Assembly: GCA_027080135.1 (NCBI GenBank)
Contig: JALWUJ010000104.1
Location: 1 to 53,979 of the forward strand
Direction: 5' to 3'
Length of the DNA: 53,979 bases
Origin: Flavobacteriaceae bacterium
GTDB taxonomy: Bacteria > Bacteroidota > Bacteroidia > Flavobacteriales > Flavobacteriaceae
Part shown: positions 19,064 through 29,066 of the stretch, one piece after another
Layout: every line of letters starts with the position of its first letter
Position numbering within the stretch: position 1 is the stretch's first letter
Position numbers and translations under genes: made by a program
Notes under the pieces: generated by a model
What the model saw: only the letters and a program-made list of their open reading frames with translations
Told to the model about the DNA's origin: nothing
Databases searched by the model: none

Positions 19064-20251
19064 ATGAAAACGGTCGTAGTAGGTCTTAGTGGAGGAGTAG
19101 ATTCAAGTGTTGCAGCCTATATTTTAAAGGAACAAGGTTATAATGTTATAGGTCTTTTTATGAAAAATTGGCACGACGATTCGGTGACAATTTCCAATGA
19201 ATGTCCTTGGTTAGACGACAGTAACGATGCAATGTTGGTAGCAGAAAAACTTGGAATTCCATTTCAAACCGTAGATTTAAGTGAAGAATATAAGGAGAAA
19301 ATTGTCGATTATATGTTTCGGGAATACGAAATGGGACGAACTCCCAACCCAGACGTGCTTTGCAATCGAGAAATAAAATTTGATGTATTTCTAAAAATTG
19401 CCTTAGACCTTGGAGCCGATTTTGTAGCTACTGGACACTATTGTAGAAAGGGAATTATTAAAGAAAATGGTGTGGCCTCATACCAATTACTTGCAGGAAA
19501 AGATCCCAACAAAGATCAATCGTACTTTTTATGTCAGTTATCGCAAGAGCAACTTTCAAAAACATTGTTTCCAATTGGTGAATTATTAAAACCAGAAGTT
19601 CGTCAAATTGCTAAAGAACAAGAATTAATTACTGCTGAAAAAAGAGATTCACAAGGACTTTGTTTTATTGGTAAAGTTCGACTTCCTGAATTTCTTCAAC
19701 AAAAATTAAAGCCAAAGGAAGGGGAGATTATCGAAATTCCTTCAGATTATCCAGAATATCACATAGAAACACCTGAGTTCACTTCAGAAGAAGAAAGGCT
19801 TGTTTTTATTTCAAAAAAATATTCCTACAAAAAAGAAGATGGTAAGGTAGTAGGACAGCATCAAGGGGCACATTATTTTACTAAAGGACAACGTAAGGGA
19901 TTAAGAGTAGGAGGGACTAAAGAGCCGTTGTTTGTTATAGATACCGATGTTACTGAGAATATAATTTATGTAGGATTAGGTAAAAATCATCTCGGATTGT
20001 ACCGAAAAGGATTGTTTATAAAACAAGATGAAGTTCATTGGATACGACCAGATTTAAAAATAAAAAACAATGAAACCTTAAAAGTATTAGCAAGAATAAG
20101 GTACAGACAAACTTTAGAAAATGCTACTTTATACCAAACAAAGTCCGGACTTTATGTTATCTTTGAAAATCCACAATCTGCTATTACCGAAGGACAATTT
20201 GTTGCTTGGTATCTTCAAGAGGAATTGGTAGGGAGTGGCGTAATATCTTAA
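19064..20251 (+). CDS. mnmA: tRNA 2-thiouridine(34) synthase MnmA
   Basis: '[33 protein letters not shown]', '[10 protein letters not shown]', '[11 protein letters not shown]'. Confidence 0.96.
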   Translation: MKTVVVGLSGGVDSSVAAYILKEQGYNVIGLFMKNWHDDSVTISNECPWLDDSNDAMLVAEKLGIPFQTVDLSEEYKEKIVDYMFREYEMGRTPNPDVLCNREIKFDVFLKIALDLGADFVATGHYCRKGIIKENGVASYQLLAGKDPNKDQSYFLCQLSQEQLSKTLFPIGELLKPEVRQIAKEQELITAEKRDSQGLCFIGKVRLPEFLQQKLKPKEGEIIEIPSDYPEYHIETPEFTSEEERLVFISKKYSYKKEDGKVVGQHQGAHYFTKGQRKGLRVGGTKEPLFVIDTDVTENIIYVGLGKNHLGLYRKGLFIKQDEVHWIRPDLKIKNNETLKVLARIRYRQTLENATLYQTKSGLYVIFENPQSAITEGQFVAWYLQEELVGSGVIS

Positions 20252-20262
20252 AATAAAAAACT

Positions 20263-21879
20263 ATGAAAAAATTAGTACTCGTATTTGCAATTATGTTAAT
20301 TCAACAAGGATTTGCTCAAGTTCAAGACGCTTGGGTGTTTTTTGCTGATAAAGAAAATGTGGCAGCTTCTTTGGCTAATCCTATTTTAATAATGACACAA
20401 GATGCAATAGATCGTAAGACATTGCAAGGAACCCCAATAGACGAGCGAGATGTTCCTGTAAACGAAAATTACATTACACAAATTAAAAATGCCACGGGAA
20501 TTAGTGTTTATGCAAAATCTAAATGGATGAATTGTGTGTATGTTAAAGGAACACAAGCAAATATCGATGCTCTTTTAGATTTGTCTTTTGTGGTAAATGT
20601 AGAATATGCCGACCCGAGTTTAAACTTATTTCCAGGAGTACCCACAGAAGATAAATTTGCTTCCGAAGAAATAAATTCGAGAATCACTTATAACTATGGA
20701 GCTGCTGCAAATCAGATAGAGATGCTTTCGGGAGATTACCTTCACGAATTAGATTTTACTGGAGATGGTATGGTAATCGCTGTATTAGATGCAGGTTTTC
20801 CATCCATAAATACGAATCCAGGATTTCAAAAAATGAGAGATGAAAATAGATTACTAGGAACTTACGATTTTCAGGCAAGAACAACAAATGTTAGTGGTAC
20901 TAGTACTCACGGCTTAAAAACTACTAGTGATATTGGAGGATTTTTGCAAAATCAATTTGTAGGAACTGCTCCACAAGCTTCTTTTTATTTGTTTGTTACT
21001 GAATATGGCCCAACCGAAACACCAGTTGAAGAAGCTTGGTGGGTTGAAGCCTTGGAGAGAGCAGATAGTTTAGGAGTAGATGTTGTAAACACCTCACTTG
21101 GATATCAAGATTTTGATAATCCTAACTACGACCATAGCTATCAAGACTTAGATGGTCAAACTACATTTGCAGCTAGAGGAGCCAATCATGCTTTCGATAA
21201 AGGAATGATTTTAGTAACCTCTGCTGGTAACGATGGTGGCGGTTTTACTTATGTAGGTACACCTGGAGACTCACCAGGAATGTTAACTGTAGGTGCCGTA
21301 GATTCAAACGGAAATTACGCTTCATTTAGCTCTATTGGTCCTACTATTGACGGAAGAATTAAACCAGATGTAATGGCTCAAGGTTCTAGCTCTGCGGTTA
21401 TTGGAACCGACGGGAATGTAACTTATAATAGTGGAACTTCTTTTAGTTCACCAATTATGGCTGGAGTTGTTGCTTGTTTATGGCAATCTAGACCTGAAAT
21501 TCCTAATGCTCAAGTAATGCAAGTTGTTAGAGAATCTGCTCACCTTTATAACAATCCTACAGACCAAATGGGTTATGGAATACCAAATTTTGAAGATGCT
21601 TATTTAGCTCTGCAACAATTAGGAATCGAGGACGAATTATTAAAATTAAATTTTGCTTTGTATCCCAATCCAACAAAAACAAATGTTAATATATCTTTTC
21701 CTGAAGGAATTTCTGAAGCTAATTTTACTTTATATTCAATTTTAGGAAACCAAGTGTTATCTACTTCAATTTCAAGAAATGCTAATACAGTAAATATTGA
21801 AAACTTAACATCAGGAATGTATATTGCAACTATTTCTTCTAACAATCAAAAAATAAGCTTTAAAATTATTAAAGAATAG
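20263..21879 (+). CDS. S8 subtilisin-like serine protease with T9SS type A sorting domain
   Basis: 'IAVLDAGF', 'STHGLKT', 'NSGTSFSSPIMAGVVACLW'; C-terminal 'FALYPNPTKTNVNISF...SGMYIATI'. Confidence 0.9.
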   Translation: MKKLVLVFAIMLIQQGFAQVQDAWVFFADKENVAASLANPILIMTQDAIDRKTLQGTPIDERDVPVNENYITQIKNATGISVYAKSKWMNCVYVKGTQANIDALLDLSFVVNVEYADPSLNLFPGVPTEDKFASEEINSRITYNYGAAANQIEMLSGDYLHELDFTGDGMVIAVLDAGFPSINTNPGFQKMRDENRLLGTYDFQARTTNVSGTSTHGLKTTSDIGGFLQNQFVGTAPQASFYLFVTEYGPTETPVEEAWWVEALERADSLGVDVVNTSLGYQDFDNPNYDHSYQDLDGQTTFAARGANHAFDKGMILVTSAGNDGGGFTYVGTPGDSPGMLTVGAVDSNGNYASFSSIGPTIDGRIKPDVMAQGSSSAVIGTDGNVTYNSGTSFSSPIMAGVVACLWQSRPEIPNAQVMQVVRESAHLYNNPTDQMGYGIPNFEDAYLALQQLGIEDELLKLNFALYPNPTKTNVNISFPEGISEANFTLYSILGNQVLSTSISRNANTVNIENLTSGMYIATISSNNQKISFKIIKE

Positions 21880-22826
21880 TGCAGAATAAAATTACACAAC
21901 TCTTTAACATTCAATACCCAATTATTCAAGGAGGAATGATTTGGAACAGTGGTTGGCGTTTGGCAAGTGCAGTGAGCAATGCTGGTGGTTTAGGCTTGAT
22001 AGGAGCTGGATCAATGTATCCAGATGTACTTCGAGAACATATTCAGAAATGTAAAAAAGCTACCTTAAAACCTTTTGGTGTTAATGTCCCAATGTTGTAT
22101 CCAAACATTGAAGAAATCATACAGATTATTATTGAGGAAGGAGTGAAGATAGTATTCACTTCCGCAGGAAATCCTAAAACACATACGGCTCGCTTAAAAG
22201 AAAATGGAATTACGGTTGTTCATGTGGTTAGTAGTGTAAAATTTGCTTTAAAAGCTCAGGAAGCTGGAGTAGATGCAGTAGTTGCTGAAGGGTTTGAAGC
22301 TGGAGGACACAATGGAAGAGAGGAAACTACCACTTTTACTTTAATTCCAATGGTCAAAGAAAAGTTAAACATTCCACTAATTGCAGCGGGAGGAGTTGCC
22401 ACCGGAAGAGGAATGTTAGCTGCGATGGTTTTAGGTGCCGATGGAGTACAATTAGGAAGTAGGTTTGTGGCAAGTGAAGAGTCGAGTGCACACAAAGCTT
22501 TTAAGAAAATGGTAGCCGAAGCCAAAGATGGTGATACGGTTTTAACTTTAAAAGAATTAGCTCCTGTTAGATTATTAAAAAATAAGTTTGCTCAAGAAGT
22601 GATGGAATTGTATAAAACCAATCCTACTGTTGAAGAAATTAGAGCGTTACTAGGAAGAGCAAGGGCAAAAAAAGGAATGTTTGAAGGAGATGTGGAAAAT
22701 GGCGAACTTGAAATTGGACAAGTTTCAGGATTAATTAGCAACATAAAACCTTCTGCTGAGATTGTTGAAGAAATGATTTTAGAATTTAAGGAAGCAATTT
22801 CTGAACTCAATAATTTTAGTTTCTAA
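21879..22826 (+). CDS. Nitronate monooxygenase family protein
   Basis: GTG start overlapping previous stop; 'YPIIQGGMIWNSGWRLASAVSNAGGLGLIGAG', 'EGFEAGGHNGRE', 'AAGGVATGRGMLAAMVLGADGVQLGSRF'. Confidence 0.88.
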   Translation: MQNKITQLFNIQYPIIQGGMIWNSGWRLASAVSNAGGLGLIGAGSMYPDVLREHIQKCKKATLKPFGVNVPMLYPNIEEIIQIIIEEGVKIVFTSAGNPKTHTARLKENGITVVHVVSSVKFALKAQEAGVDAVVAEGFEAGGHNGREETTTFTLIPMVKEKLNIPLIAAGGVATGRGMLAAMVLGADGVQLGSRFVASEESSAHKAFKKMVAEAKDGDTVLTLKELAPVRLLKNKFAQEVMELYKTNPTVEEIRALLGRARAKKGMFEGDVENGELEIGQVSGLISNIKPSAEIVEEMILEFKEAISELNNFSF

Positions 22827-24021
22827 GCCAAAGTACATTTTCGTATTCTTCCTTTCTTGAAGCAGCCTCACGGTTTTTTATTACTAAGTAATTTTTATCT
22901 AGTTTTTTACTGCGATAACCCAAAAGATGAAAAAATTGTTTGGCAAATAACCAAGCAATTTTTCGATTAACGATTAAGGTGTCTTTTCTATCTGAAAGCC
23001 AACTAACTCCTGGCATAATAGGTAATATTTTATCCAATCTAATTTTTCTGAAATAACTAGAAAGGTTTAAAAATACTTGTGGGATTTTCCGAATTGAAAA
23101 ATAGCCATCATCTCCCTGGCTTTGGTATTGTGGCATTAAAATTCTTCCTTGTTTTTTAGCTATAATTTTTTCTCCGTTACTTTCGGCTAATTCTTGACCT
23201 TTATTAATTCTTTGAAAGTTTAAAAAACCAGGTTTCATCATAAATTTCTCGTTTTCTTGAATTCTATAATGATAATAGATTTCATATATATTTCGGGAAT
23301 CTACCGAAGTTTTTGCTAATAAATCATAGTAACATTGGAAGTCGATTTCTTCTTTTGAAACACTTTCAGTAAAAACTAAAGATTGGTAAATAAAAGCCAC
23401 ATGATTTTCTATGGAAGAAAGACTATCGTGTTGTCCGCCTTCAAAACCAAAGGCAACATAACCCAATTCGTTAATATAACTTAAAAGAGGACCATCTAAG
23501 TATTCTTCAATTCCAAGTATTAATGGAACTGGATATTGCTCTGTAAATTTTCGGTTAATCAAACTGTCATTTACTGTTAAAAAAGGAATGGTTTCACTTG
23601 AAGTGGTATGTAAGTCCATAAAATAAAATGGACCTTTATCTGTTTTGAGTATGTTGTTAATTACATTGTAAATATTAAGTTGTTCTATGGTTTCTTCACC
23701 ATTTTTTTCAATATTTCCAGAAGTAACTTTTTGCATTCTTTCTGAAGTCCACATTCGATTAAGGTCTTGTTTAATAAAACGTGTTTCTTTTTCTAATGCA
23801 GGAAGGTTTCCGCTAATTGCGTATATATTTCCTTTTATAGGAATATTTTTTTCTTTTAATTCAGTTATTACTTTCTGAAGAGCAAAAATACCAGAAGGTT
23901 CATTTCCGTGAATTCCTGCGGTAAATATTAAGGTAGGTCCAGGTTGTGTTCCTTTAATTTCTCCTATAATCCGACTGATTTCAATCGTTTTGTTTAAAGC
24001 TTTACTAAAAACTTTTGTCAT
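22816..24021 (-). CDS. Succinylglutamate desuccinylase/aspartoacylase family (AstE/AspA) hydrolase
   Basis: 'FTAGIHGNEPSGIFAL', 'DLNRMW', 'MDLHTTSSET'; start M24021 preferred (2-nt gap to previous stop). Confidence 0.85.
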   Translation of the reverse strand: MTKVFSKALNKTIEISRIIGEIKGTQPGPTLIFTAGIHGNEPSGIFALQKVITELKEKNIPIKGNIYAISGNLPALEKETRFIKQDLNRMWTSERMQKVTSGNIEKNGEETIEQLNIYNVINNILKTDKGPFYFMDLHTTSSETIPFLTVNDSLINRKFTEQYPVPLILGIEEYLDGPLLSYINELGYVAFGFEGGQHDSLSSIENHVAFIYQSLVFTESVSKEEIDFQCYYDLLAKTSVDSRNIYEIYYHYRIQENEKFMMKPGFLNFQRINKGQELAESNGEKIIAKKQGRILMPQYQSQGDDGYFSIRKIPQVFLNLSSYFRKIRLDKILPIMPGVSWLSDRKDTLIVNRKIAWLFAKQFFHLLGYRSKKLDKNYLVIKNREAASRKEEYENVLWLRN

Positions 24022-24023
24022 GG

Positions 24024-25880
24024 TTATGCAATTATATCCTTGATGGTAATGATTCCAACCAAACATTTATCTTGGATTACTGGCAAACATCCTATTTCTT
24101 GAACTTTCATTAAATGTATGGCTTCCAAAATTTTTGTTTCGGGGTGGACAATGTAAACATTTTTCATCATAATATCTGCTACCAAACAGTTAAGATCACA
24201 ATCTTTATTTTTTCTATATTTTTCAAGATGTTGCCAAGTTAAAAGCCCTGTTAATTCTCCTCTTGAATTCTCTACAGGAACATGATGTATATTTTTCCAC
24301 TCCATAATACTAGTAGCTAAATCTGCTAAATCACATTCGTCAACTGTGAATAATTGAGTGGACATCACGTGCCCTACTAAATGAGCATCTTGATAAATAT
24401 TTGGAACCTCTTCAAACATGGGCCATTTATGAATTGGCAACTTCTTTTGTTGATTTTTATGAATCACTTTAGTTAAGGCAACTAAAGCATCGTCTTGTTT
24501 AAGGTTTTTTCTAAGGTTTCGGTAATTTGCAACTTTCCATTGTGCACCAGTAATTCCTTCAGCTCTTTGCTTAATAATGTCTAAAAATCTATCGATATCT
24601 TTTTTATTAATATTTTCTTTTTCTAGTCCTTTTTTTGCTATTGGTATCAACTCTGAAATTATTAATTCTCTTACAGAAAGCTTTTTTCCCATCCAGGTCA
24701 TTACCGACTCTTTTCCAGTTCTTGCTGCTTTTATAAAGTTTGCTTTTGCATCTTTAAAAGGCATTTTACTTGGCATGTCATCGTATTTTTTTGGACGTCC
24801 TTTCATAAGTCCTACCCAAAAAGCAAAGTTTGCCATTTCATCTAAGGCAGTAGGTCCAGAAGGGATGTAACGGTTTTCAATACGTAGATGAGCTTTTCCG
24901 TTTCCAACACCATAGCAAGGTCTATTCCAGCGATATACAGTTCCATTAAAAGTAGTAAGTGCTTCTAGTTTTGGTGTGTTTCCTTTTTCAATTTCATTTA
25001 AAGAATTGGTTTCAATATCCTTTGCTAAAATTATTTTATGATTAGAAATATCATTCTTAAAAATATCTACAACAGAACCTGTAGCCCATTCTTTACTAAA
25101 AGAAACTCGTGATAATTTATCTTCTAATGCGTGAGAAGAATTTCGAGTATCGATGCTTTGTTGAAATAGAGCAATACGGGTTTCGCTCCACAGCTCTCTT
25201 CCTAATAATAATGGAGAGTTGGAGCAAATTCCTAGAAGGGGGCCTGTGATTGTTTGTGCCCAGTTATAACTAGAAATAAAATCGTCTGGTTCTATCTGAA
25301 GGTGTAATTGAAAACTAGTATTACATCCTTCAAAAAGTACTGAACTGTGTTTAATAAAAAGCTCGTCCACACCCCGCATATGCATTCTAAAATCTTTACC
25401 TCGTAATTCTTTTAGCATATCGTTTAATATCCAATATCTGTCCATTGGAGTCATAAAATCCATTTCTAATTCTCTTTTTGAAATGGTGGGTAAAATACCT
25501 GTAAGTATAATATTGTTATCAAATTTTTCAGCAGATTTGTTTGCTTTACTTAGTAAGGTATTTAATTGATTTTCAACTTTTGTAAAAGCGTCTTTTTTTA
25601 ATTCAATAGGATCTAAATTAATTTCTAGATTAAATAAAGCAATTTCGGTTGTAAAGTGAGGATCGTTAATATCTTTTAATATTTCAGGAGATTTTTTTGA
25701 AGGTCGCCAGTTTTTTGTAACCAAGCAAAATTCTTGTTCGGCACCAATACGAGTGATGTTTTTTTCAAACATCTCTTTTTCTAACATAATTTCAAGAGCT
25801 TTTACATCGTCTAATAAATGTCTGATAAATTTAGAACGTGCCTGTTTGTCTGTGATGGTATTAATTTTTTGATCTCCCAT
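24024..25880 (-). CDS. GCS2-like glutamate-cysteine ligase family protein with C-terminal CBS domain pair
   Basis: 'RIGAEQEFCLV', 'NLEINLDP'; C-terminal 'VGHVMSTQLFTVDECDLADLATSIMEWKNIHHVPVENSRGELTGLLTW' and 'VADIMMKNVYIVHPETKILEAIHLMKVQEIGCLPVIQDKCLVGIITIKDI'. Confidence 0.85.
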   Translation of the reverse strand: MGDQKINTITDKQARSKFIRHLLDDVKALEIMLEKEMFEKNITRIGAEQEFCLVTKNWRPSKKSPEILKDINDPHFTTEIALFNLEINLDPIELKKDAFTKVENQLNTLLSKANKSAEKFDNNIILTGILPTISKRELEMDFMTPMDRYWILNDMLKELRGKDFRMHMRGVDELFIKHSSVLFEGCNTSFQLHLQIEPDDFISSYNWAQTITGPLLGICSNSPLLLGRELWSETRIALFQQSIDTRNSSHALEDKLSRVSFSKEWATGSVVDIFKNDISNHKIILAKDIETNSLNEIEKGNTPKLEALTTFNGTVYRWNRPCYGVGNGKAHLRIENRYIPSGPTALDEMANFAFWVGLMKGRPKKYDDMPSKMPFKDAKANFIKAARTGKESVMTWMGKKLSVRELIISELIPIAKKGLEKENINKKDIDRFLDIIKQRAEGITGAQWKVANYRNLRKNLKQDDALVALTKVIHKNQQKKLPIHKWPMFEEVPNIYQDAHLVGHVMSTQLFTVDECDLADLATSIMEWKNIHHVPVENSRGELTGLLTWQHLEKYRKNKDCDLNCLVADIMMKNVYIVHPETKILEAIHLMKVQEIGCLPVIQDKCLVGIITIKDIIA

Positions 25881-25997
25881 AAAAACTATAATTAATTATA
25901 AACTACATAGTTATAAAGTTATTGTTTTAATAGGAATTTACCAAATTGAAACTCCAAAGAAGGTTATTTTAAAAGCAATCTAAATTAACTAACTAGT

Positions 25998-28517
25998 TTA
26001 CATTTCGTTAGCAAAGAAAATTGCATTCATTAATAGTTTGTTGGTTCCGTACCAAAAAGCTCTAAAATTGGTGTTATCTGTAAAATAAATTATTTTTCCA
26101 CTACCTAAATTTCCTAACTTAAACATTGCAGTATTTTTTAATTCGGCAAGATTTTTACTTGAAATATAACCACTTAAAAGAGGATTATCTGTGTATGTTA
26201 TTGGATTGTTATAACTATTTTTATCTGGTTTCATAAAGATAGTTGAATTTCTAAATGTAGGAAGTTTATTGTTTTTATAACCAAATGCAATAGGATGCGA
26301 ACGGTCTAAATTTGTTTCAAAAATAGCTCCGCCAATTACTTGGGCACCAAAATAATCTCCTTTTTGTTCAAAGGAAATAGTTTGAGTAGAATCTTTTTTA
26401 GATTTAAAATCAATCTTTAATAAATCGTTGCTGTTTAGCCATTTTCCAGAATTTTTATAAGCTATTAAAGTACCACCGTTTTGTACCCAAGTTTTTAATT
26501 GTTTGGCATTTTCTGCAGTTAATCCGTCTCCCCAATTGTTGGGCAAAATAATGTCTGTATATCTGCTTAAATTAGTACGAGAAAAATCACGTGTATCTAA
26601 TTTGGAAACGAGCATATCGTATCGTTGGTCTAGTAAATGCCAAATTTCTCCAGCATCGTAGGGTGTTATTCCGTTGCCTACAATTAGGGCAACTTTTTGA
26701 GGCTCTAGTTTTCTGAAATTTCCACTTCCTAAGTCAATTCCTTCTGTCATTCCTGTGCTAACACTCGAGATGGTAATGTTGCTTTCTGAAGCGACTTCTT
26801 TCATGAATTCTGCCAATTCTGAAGCATTTAATTTTTGATTTTGAACAGGAATTAAAATCGTTCCGTAGTCGTAGCTTTTTCCTTCTACTTTAAAAGGTTT
26901 CATTCCTACTTTTGCTCGCAGTCCTTTTTCTAGAATTTTGTTTAATGCTTTTGGCGAATTGTAATCGTGCCATTCCATTAAGTAGGCATAATTTGAAGTG
27001 TTTGGAATAGGAACTTTTGGTGGAATTAATTCTGTAACTAAATCACCAACTCTACTTGAAGTTTCATTTTCTGAATAATCTAAATTAAATGCTAAGGGGA
27101 ATGTCCAAGCACTAACATCGTAAAACAAACTGTCTTGAAAAGTGGTTCTTTTTTGAAACATAGCATTGATTAAACGGTATTGTTTTTGGTTTTTCGGAAT
27201 TACATAGCTATACCCTTTTTTATACGTTTTTCCATCTTTTGAGAAACCTTGTTTCAATTCATGGAATTCAATTTTATGACGTTTTAATATTTCAGCAAAA
27301 TAAAATACTTTGTTAGCATCTTTTTCGTCACCAATTACTATAGCTCCTCCTTTTGAAGCTTCTTTTCGGGCATTGTTATAAAACTCTTTTTGGTAATTTA
27401 AGAGCTGTTCTCTCAAATCAACTGCAGCGTCAAGTGTAGAAAGAGCTGCGGTAAAATGGTTTCGAATGGTAAAAGGAAAAGTTAAAATTCCATTGTCGCT
27501 TTCTTGAGCGTGTCCTCTGGAAGAGGCTTGTTCAAAAAGGATTCCAATACCGCCATTAATGTCTGGAAATGTAGAACCTTTTCCGTAGTAAAAATCGTCG
27601 AAACTTTCTTTACTATAATATAAACTTCCTAATTTATTAAAGGCTTTTGCATGGTATTCTGCAATTTTTGCTGTTAGGTCTTGATTTTTTTGAGGAGTCA
27701 TTGGGTTGGTACGTGAAGGAATTCCGGGTTGAAAAAAGAAAGTTGAATTGGTTCCCATTTCGTGATGATCTGTCAAGATATTTGGATACCAATTATGAAA
27801 GGTTTTAATCCTTGCCTGACTTTCGGGAAGTTGAACTGGAAGCCAATCTCGGTTCATATCGAACCAATAATGGTTGGTTCTTCCTCCAGGCCAAACTTCG
27901 TGATATTCACGGTCGTTTGAATCTGGATTGATGTTTTTATTTTTATTGGTGTTTGCCCAATAAGCAAAACGTTGTAATCCGTCTGGATTAAAAGAAGGAT
28001 CGAACAAAATGATGGTTTCATTTAAAATTTTATCAATTTTTTCACCTTGAGCTGCTGCTAAATAATAAGCAGCAACCATCGCAGCATTGGATCCACTGGG
28101 TTCGTTTCCGTGGATAGAAAAACCTTGATACACAACTAATGGTATATTGCTAGTGTTGATATTGCTTGAGTTTGCTTCGGTTAAAGCTAGATGGTCTTTT
28201 CTAATTTGTTCTAAATTAGTATGGTTTTTTTTCGAAGTAATATATAGGAGGAGAAGTGGTCTTCCTTCAAAAGTAGTACCTCTATTTTCGATAGTAATTC
28301 GCGGACTTGCTTTTGCTAGGGCATACATATATTGTACAAGCTTGTCGTGCGTAACATGCCATTCGCCAATTTGATGACCAATTATACTTTCGGGAGTTGG
28401 AATACCTTGGTTATAAGTAACATTGTTTGGTAGATAATAGTCTAAATTCACGTGATAATCTTGTGCAATTAAATGAAGACTTACCAGAAGGAATAGAAGT
28501 TTAGAAACGTTTTTCAT
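25998..28517 (-). CDS. M14 family zinc carboxypeptidase, secreted, with C-terminal GATase1-like domain (second paralog)
   Basis: 'SIHGNEPSGSNAAM', 'DPSFNPDGLQRF', 'TDHHEMG'; C-terminal 'VALIVGNGITPYDAGEIWHLLD'. Confidence 0.85.
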   Translation of the reverse strand: MKNVSKLLFLLVSLHLIAQDYHVNLDYYLPNNVTYNQGIPTPESIIGHQIGEWHVTHDKLVQYMYALAKASPRITIENRGTTFEGRPLLLLYITSKKNHTNLEQIRKDHLALTEANSSNINTSNIPLVVYQGFSIHGNEPSGSNAAMVAAYYLAAAQGEKIDKILNETIILFDPSFNPDGLQRFAYWANTNKNKNINPDSNDREYHEVWPGGRTNHYWFDMNRDWLPVQLPESQARIKTFHNWYPNILTDHHEMGTNSTFFFQPGIPSRTNPMTPQKNQDLTAKIAEYHAKAFNKLGSLYYSKESFDDFYYGKGSTFPDINGGIGILFEQASSRGHAQESDNGILTFPFTIRNHFTAALSTLDAAVDLREQLLNYQKEFYNNARKEASKGGAIVIGDEKDANKVFYFAEILKRHKIEFHELKQGFSKDGKTYKKGYSYVIPKNQKQYRLINAMFQKRTTFQDSLFYDVSAWTFPLAFNLDYSENETSSRVGDLVTELIPPKVPIPNTSNYAYLMEWHDYNSPKALNKILEKGLRAKVGMKPFKVEGKSYDYGTILIPVQNQKLNASELAEFMKEVASESNITISSVSTGMTEGIDLGSGNFRKLEPQKVALIVGNGITPYDAGEIWHLLDQRYDMLVSKLDTRDFSRTNLSRYTDIILPNNWGDGLTAENAKQLKTWVQNGGTLIAYKNSGKWLNSNDLLKIDFKSKKDSTQTISFEQKGDYFGAQVIGGAIFETNLDRSHPIAFGYKNNKLPTFRNSTIFMKPDKNSYNNPITYTDNPLLSGYISSKNLAELKNTAMFKLGNLGSGKIIYFTDNTNFRAFWYGTNKLLMNAIFFANEM

Positions 28518-28551
28518 AGGATGGGATTTGTTTCGTATAAAGATATAAAAA

Positions 28552-28588
28552 AACATCCCTTCAAAACTATAATTTGAAGGGATGTTTA
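28552..28588 (-). terminator. Terminator hairpin after DUF3276 gene
   Basis: AAACATCCCTTCAAA ACTATAA TTTGAAGGGATGTTT. Confidence 0.75.
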
Positions 28589-28612
28589 CATTAATAATGC
28601 GGGGATAATATT

Positions 28613-28999
28613 TTAAATATCGTCAAAATCTACATCGGTGAAACTTGAAGTTGAAGGTTCTTCATCTTTAGTTTCATTAATATTAGTATGGCTTTCTTCT
28701 TTTTTATAATCTTTTTGGTGACGATCGCTAATAACTTCTTCACCTTTTTCGTCGATAATAAAAGAAATCATTTCATTTAAACTGTCTTTAAATTCATTAA
28801 AATCTTCTTTATAAAGATAGATTTTGTGTTTTTTATAGTGAAAAGAACCGTCGTCGTTTGTAAACTTTTTACTCTCGGTTATGGTTAAATAATAATCTCC
28901 AGCCTTGGTAGCTCTAACGTCGAAGAAATAAGTACGTCTTCCAGCACGCATAACTTTTGAATAAATTTCTTCTCTCTCCATCATATAATTATCACTCAT
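28613..28999 (-). CDS. DUF3276 / PUR-alpha-like nucleic-acid-binding protein
   Basis: 'VMRAGRRTYFFDVRATKAGDYYLTITESKK...KHKIYLYKEDFNEF'. Confidence 0.9.
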   Translation of the reverse strand: MSDNYMMEREEIYSKVMRAGRRTYFFDVRATKAGDYYLTITESKKFTNDDGSFHYKKHKIYLYKEDFNEFKDSLNEMISFIIDEKGEEVISDRHQKDYKKEESHTNINETKDEEPSTSSFTDVDFDDI

Positions 29000-29066
29000 A
29001 ATATTTGTTGTTTTTTTAAGGTTTGGTCAAAAATCTAAAAAAAAACTAACTGTAGCAACATTATAG

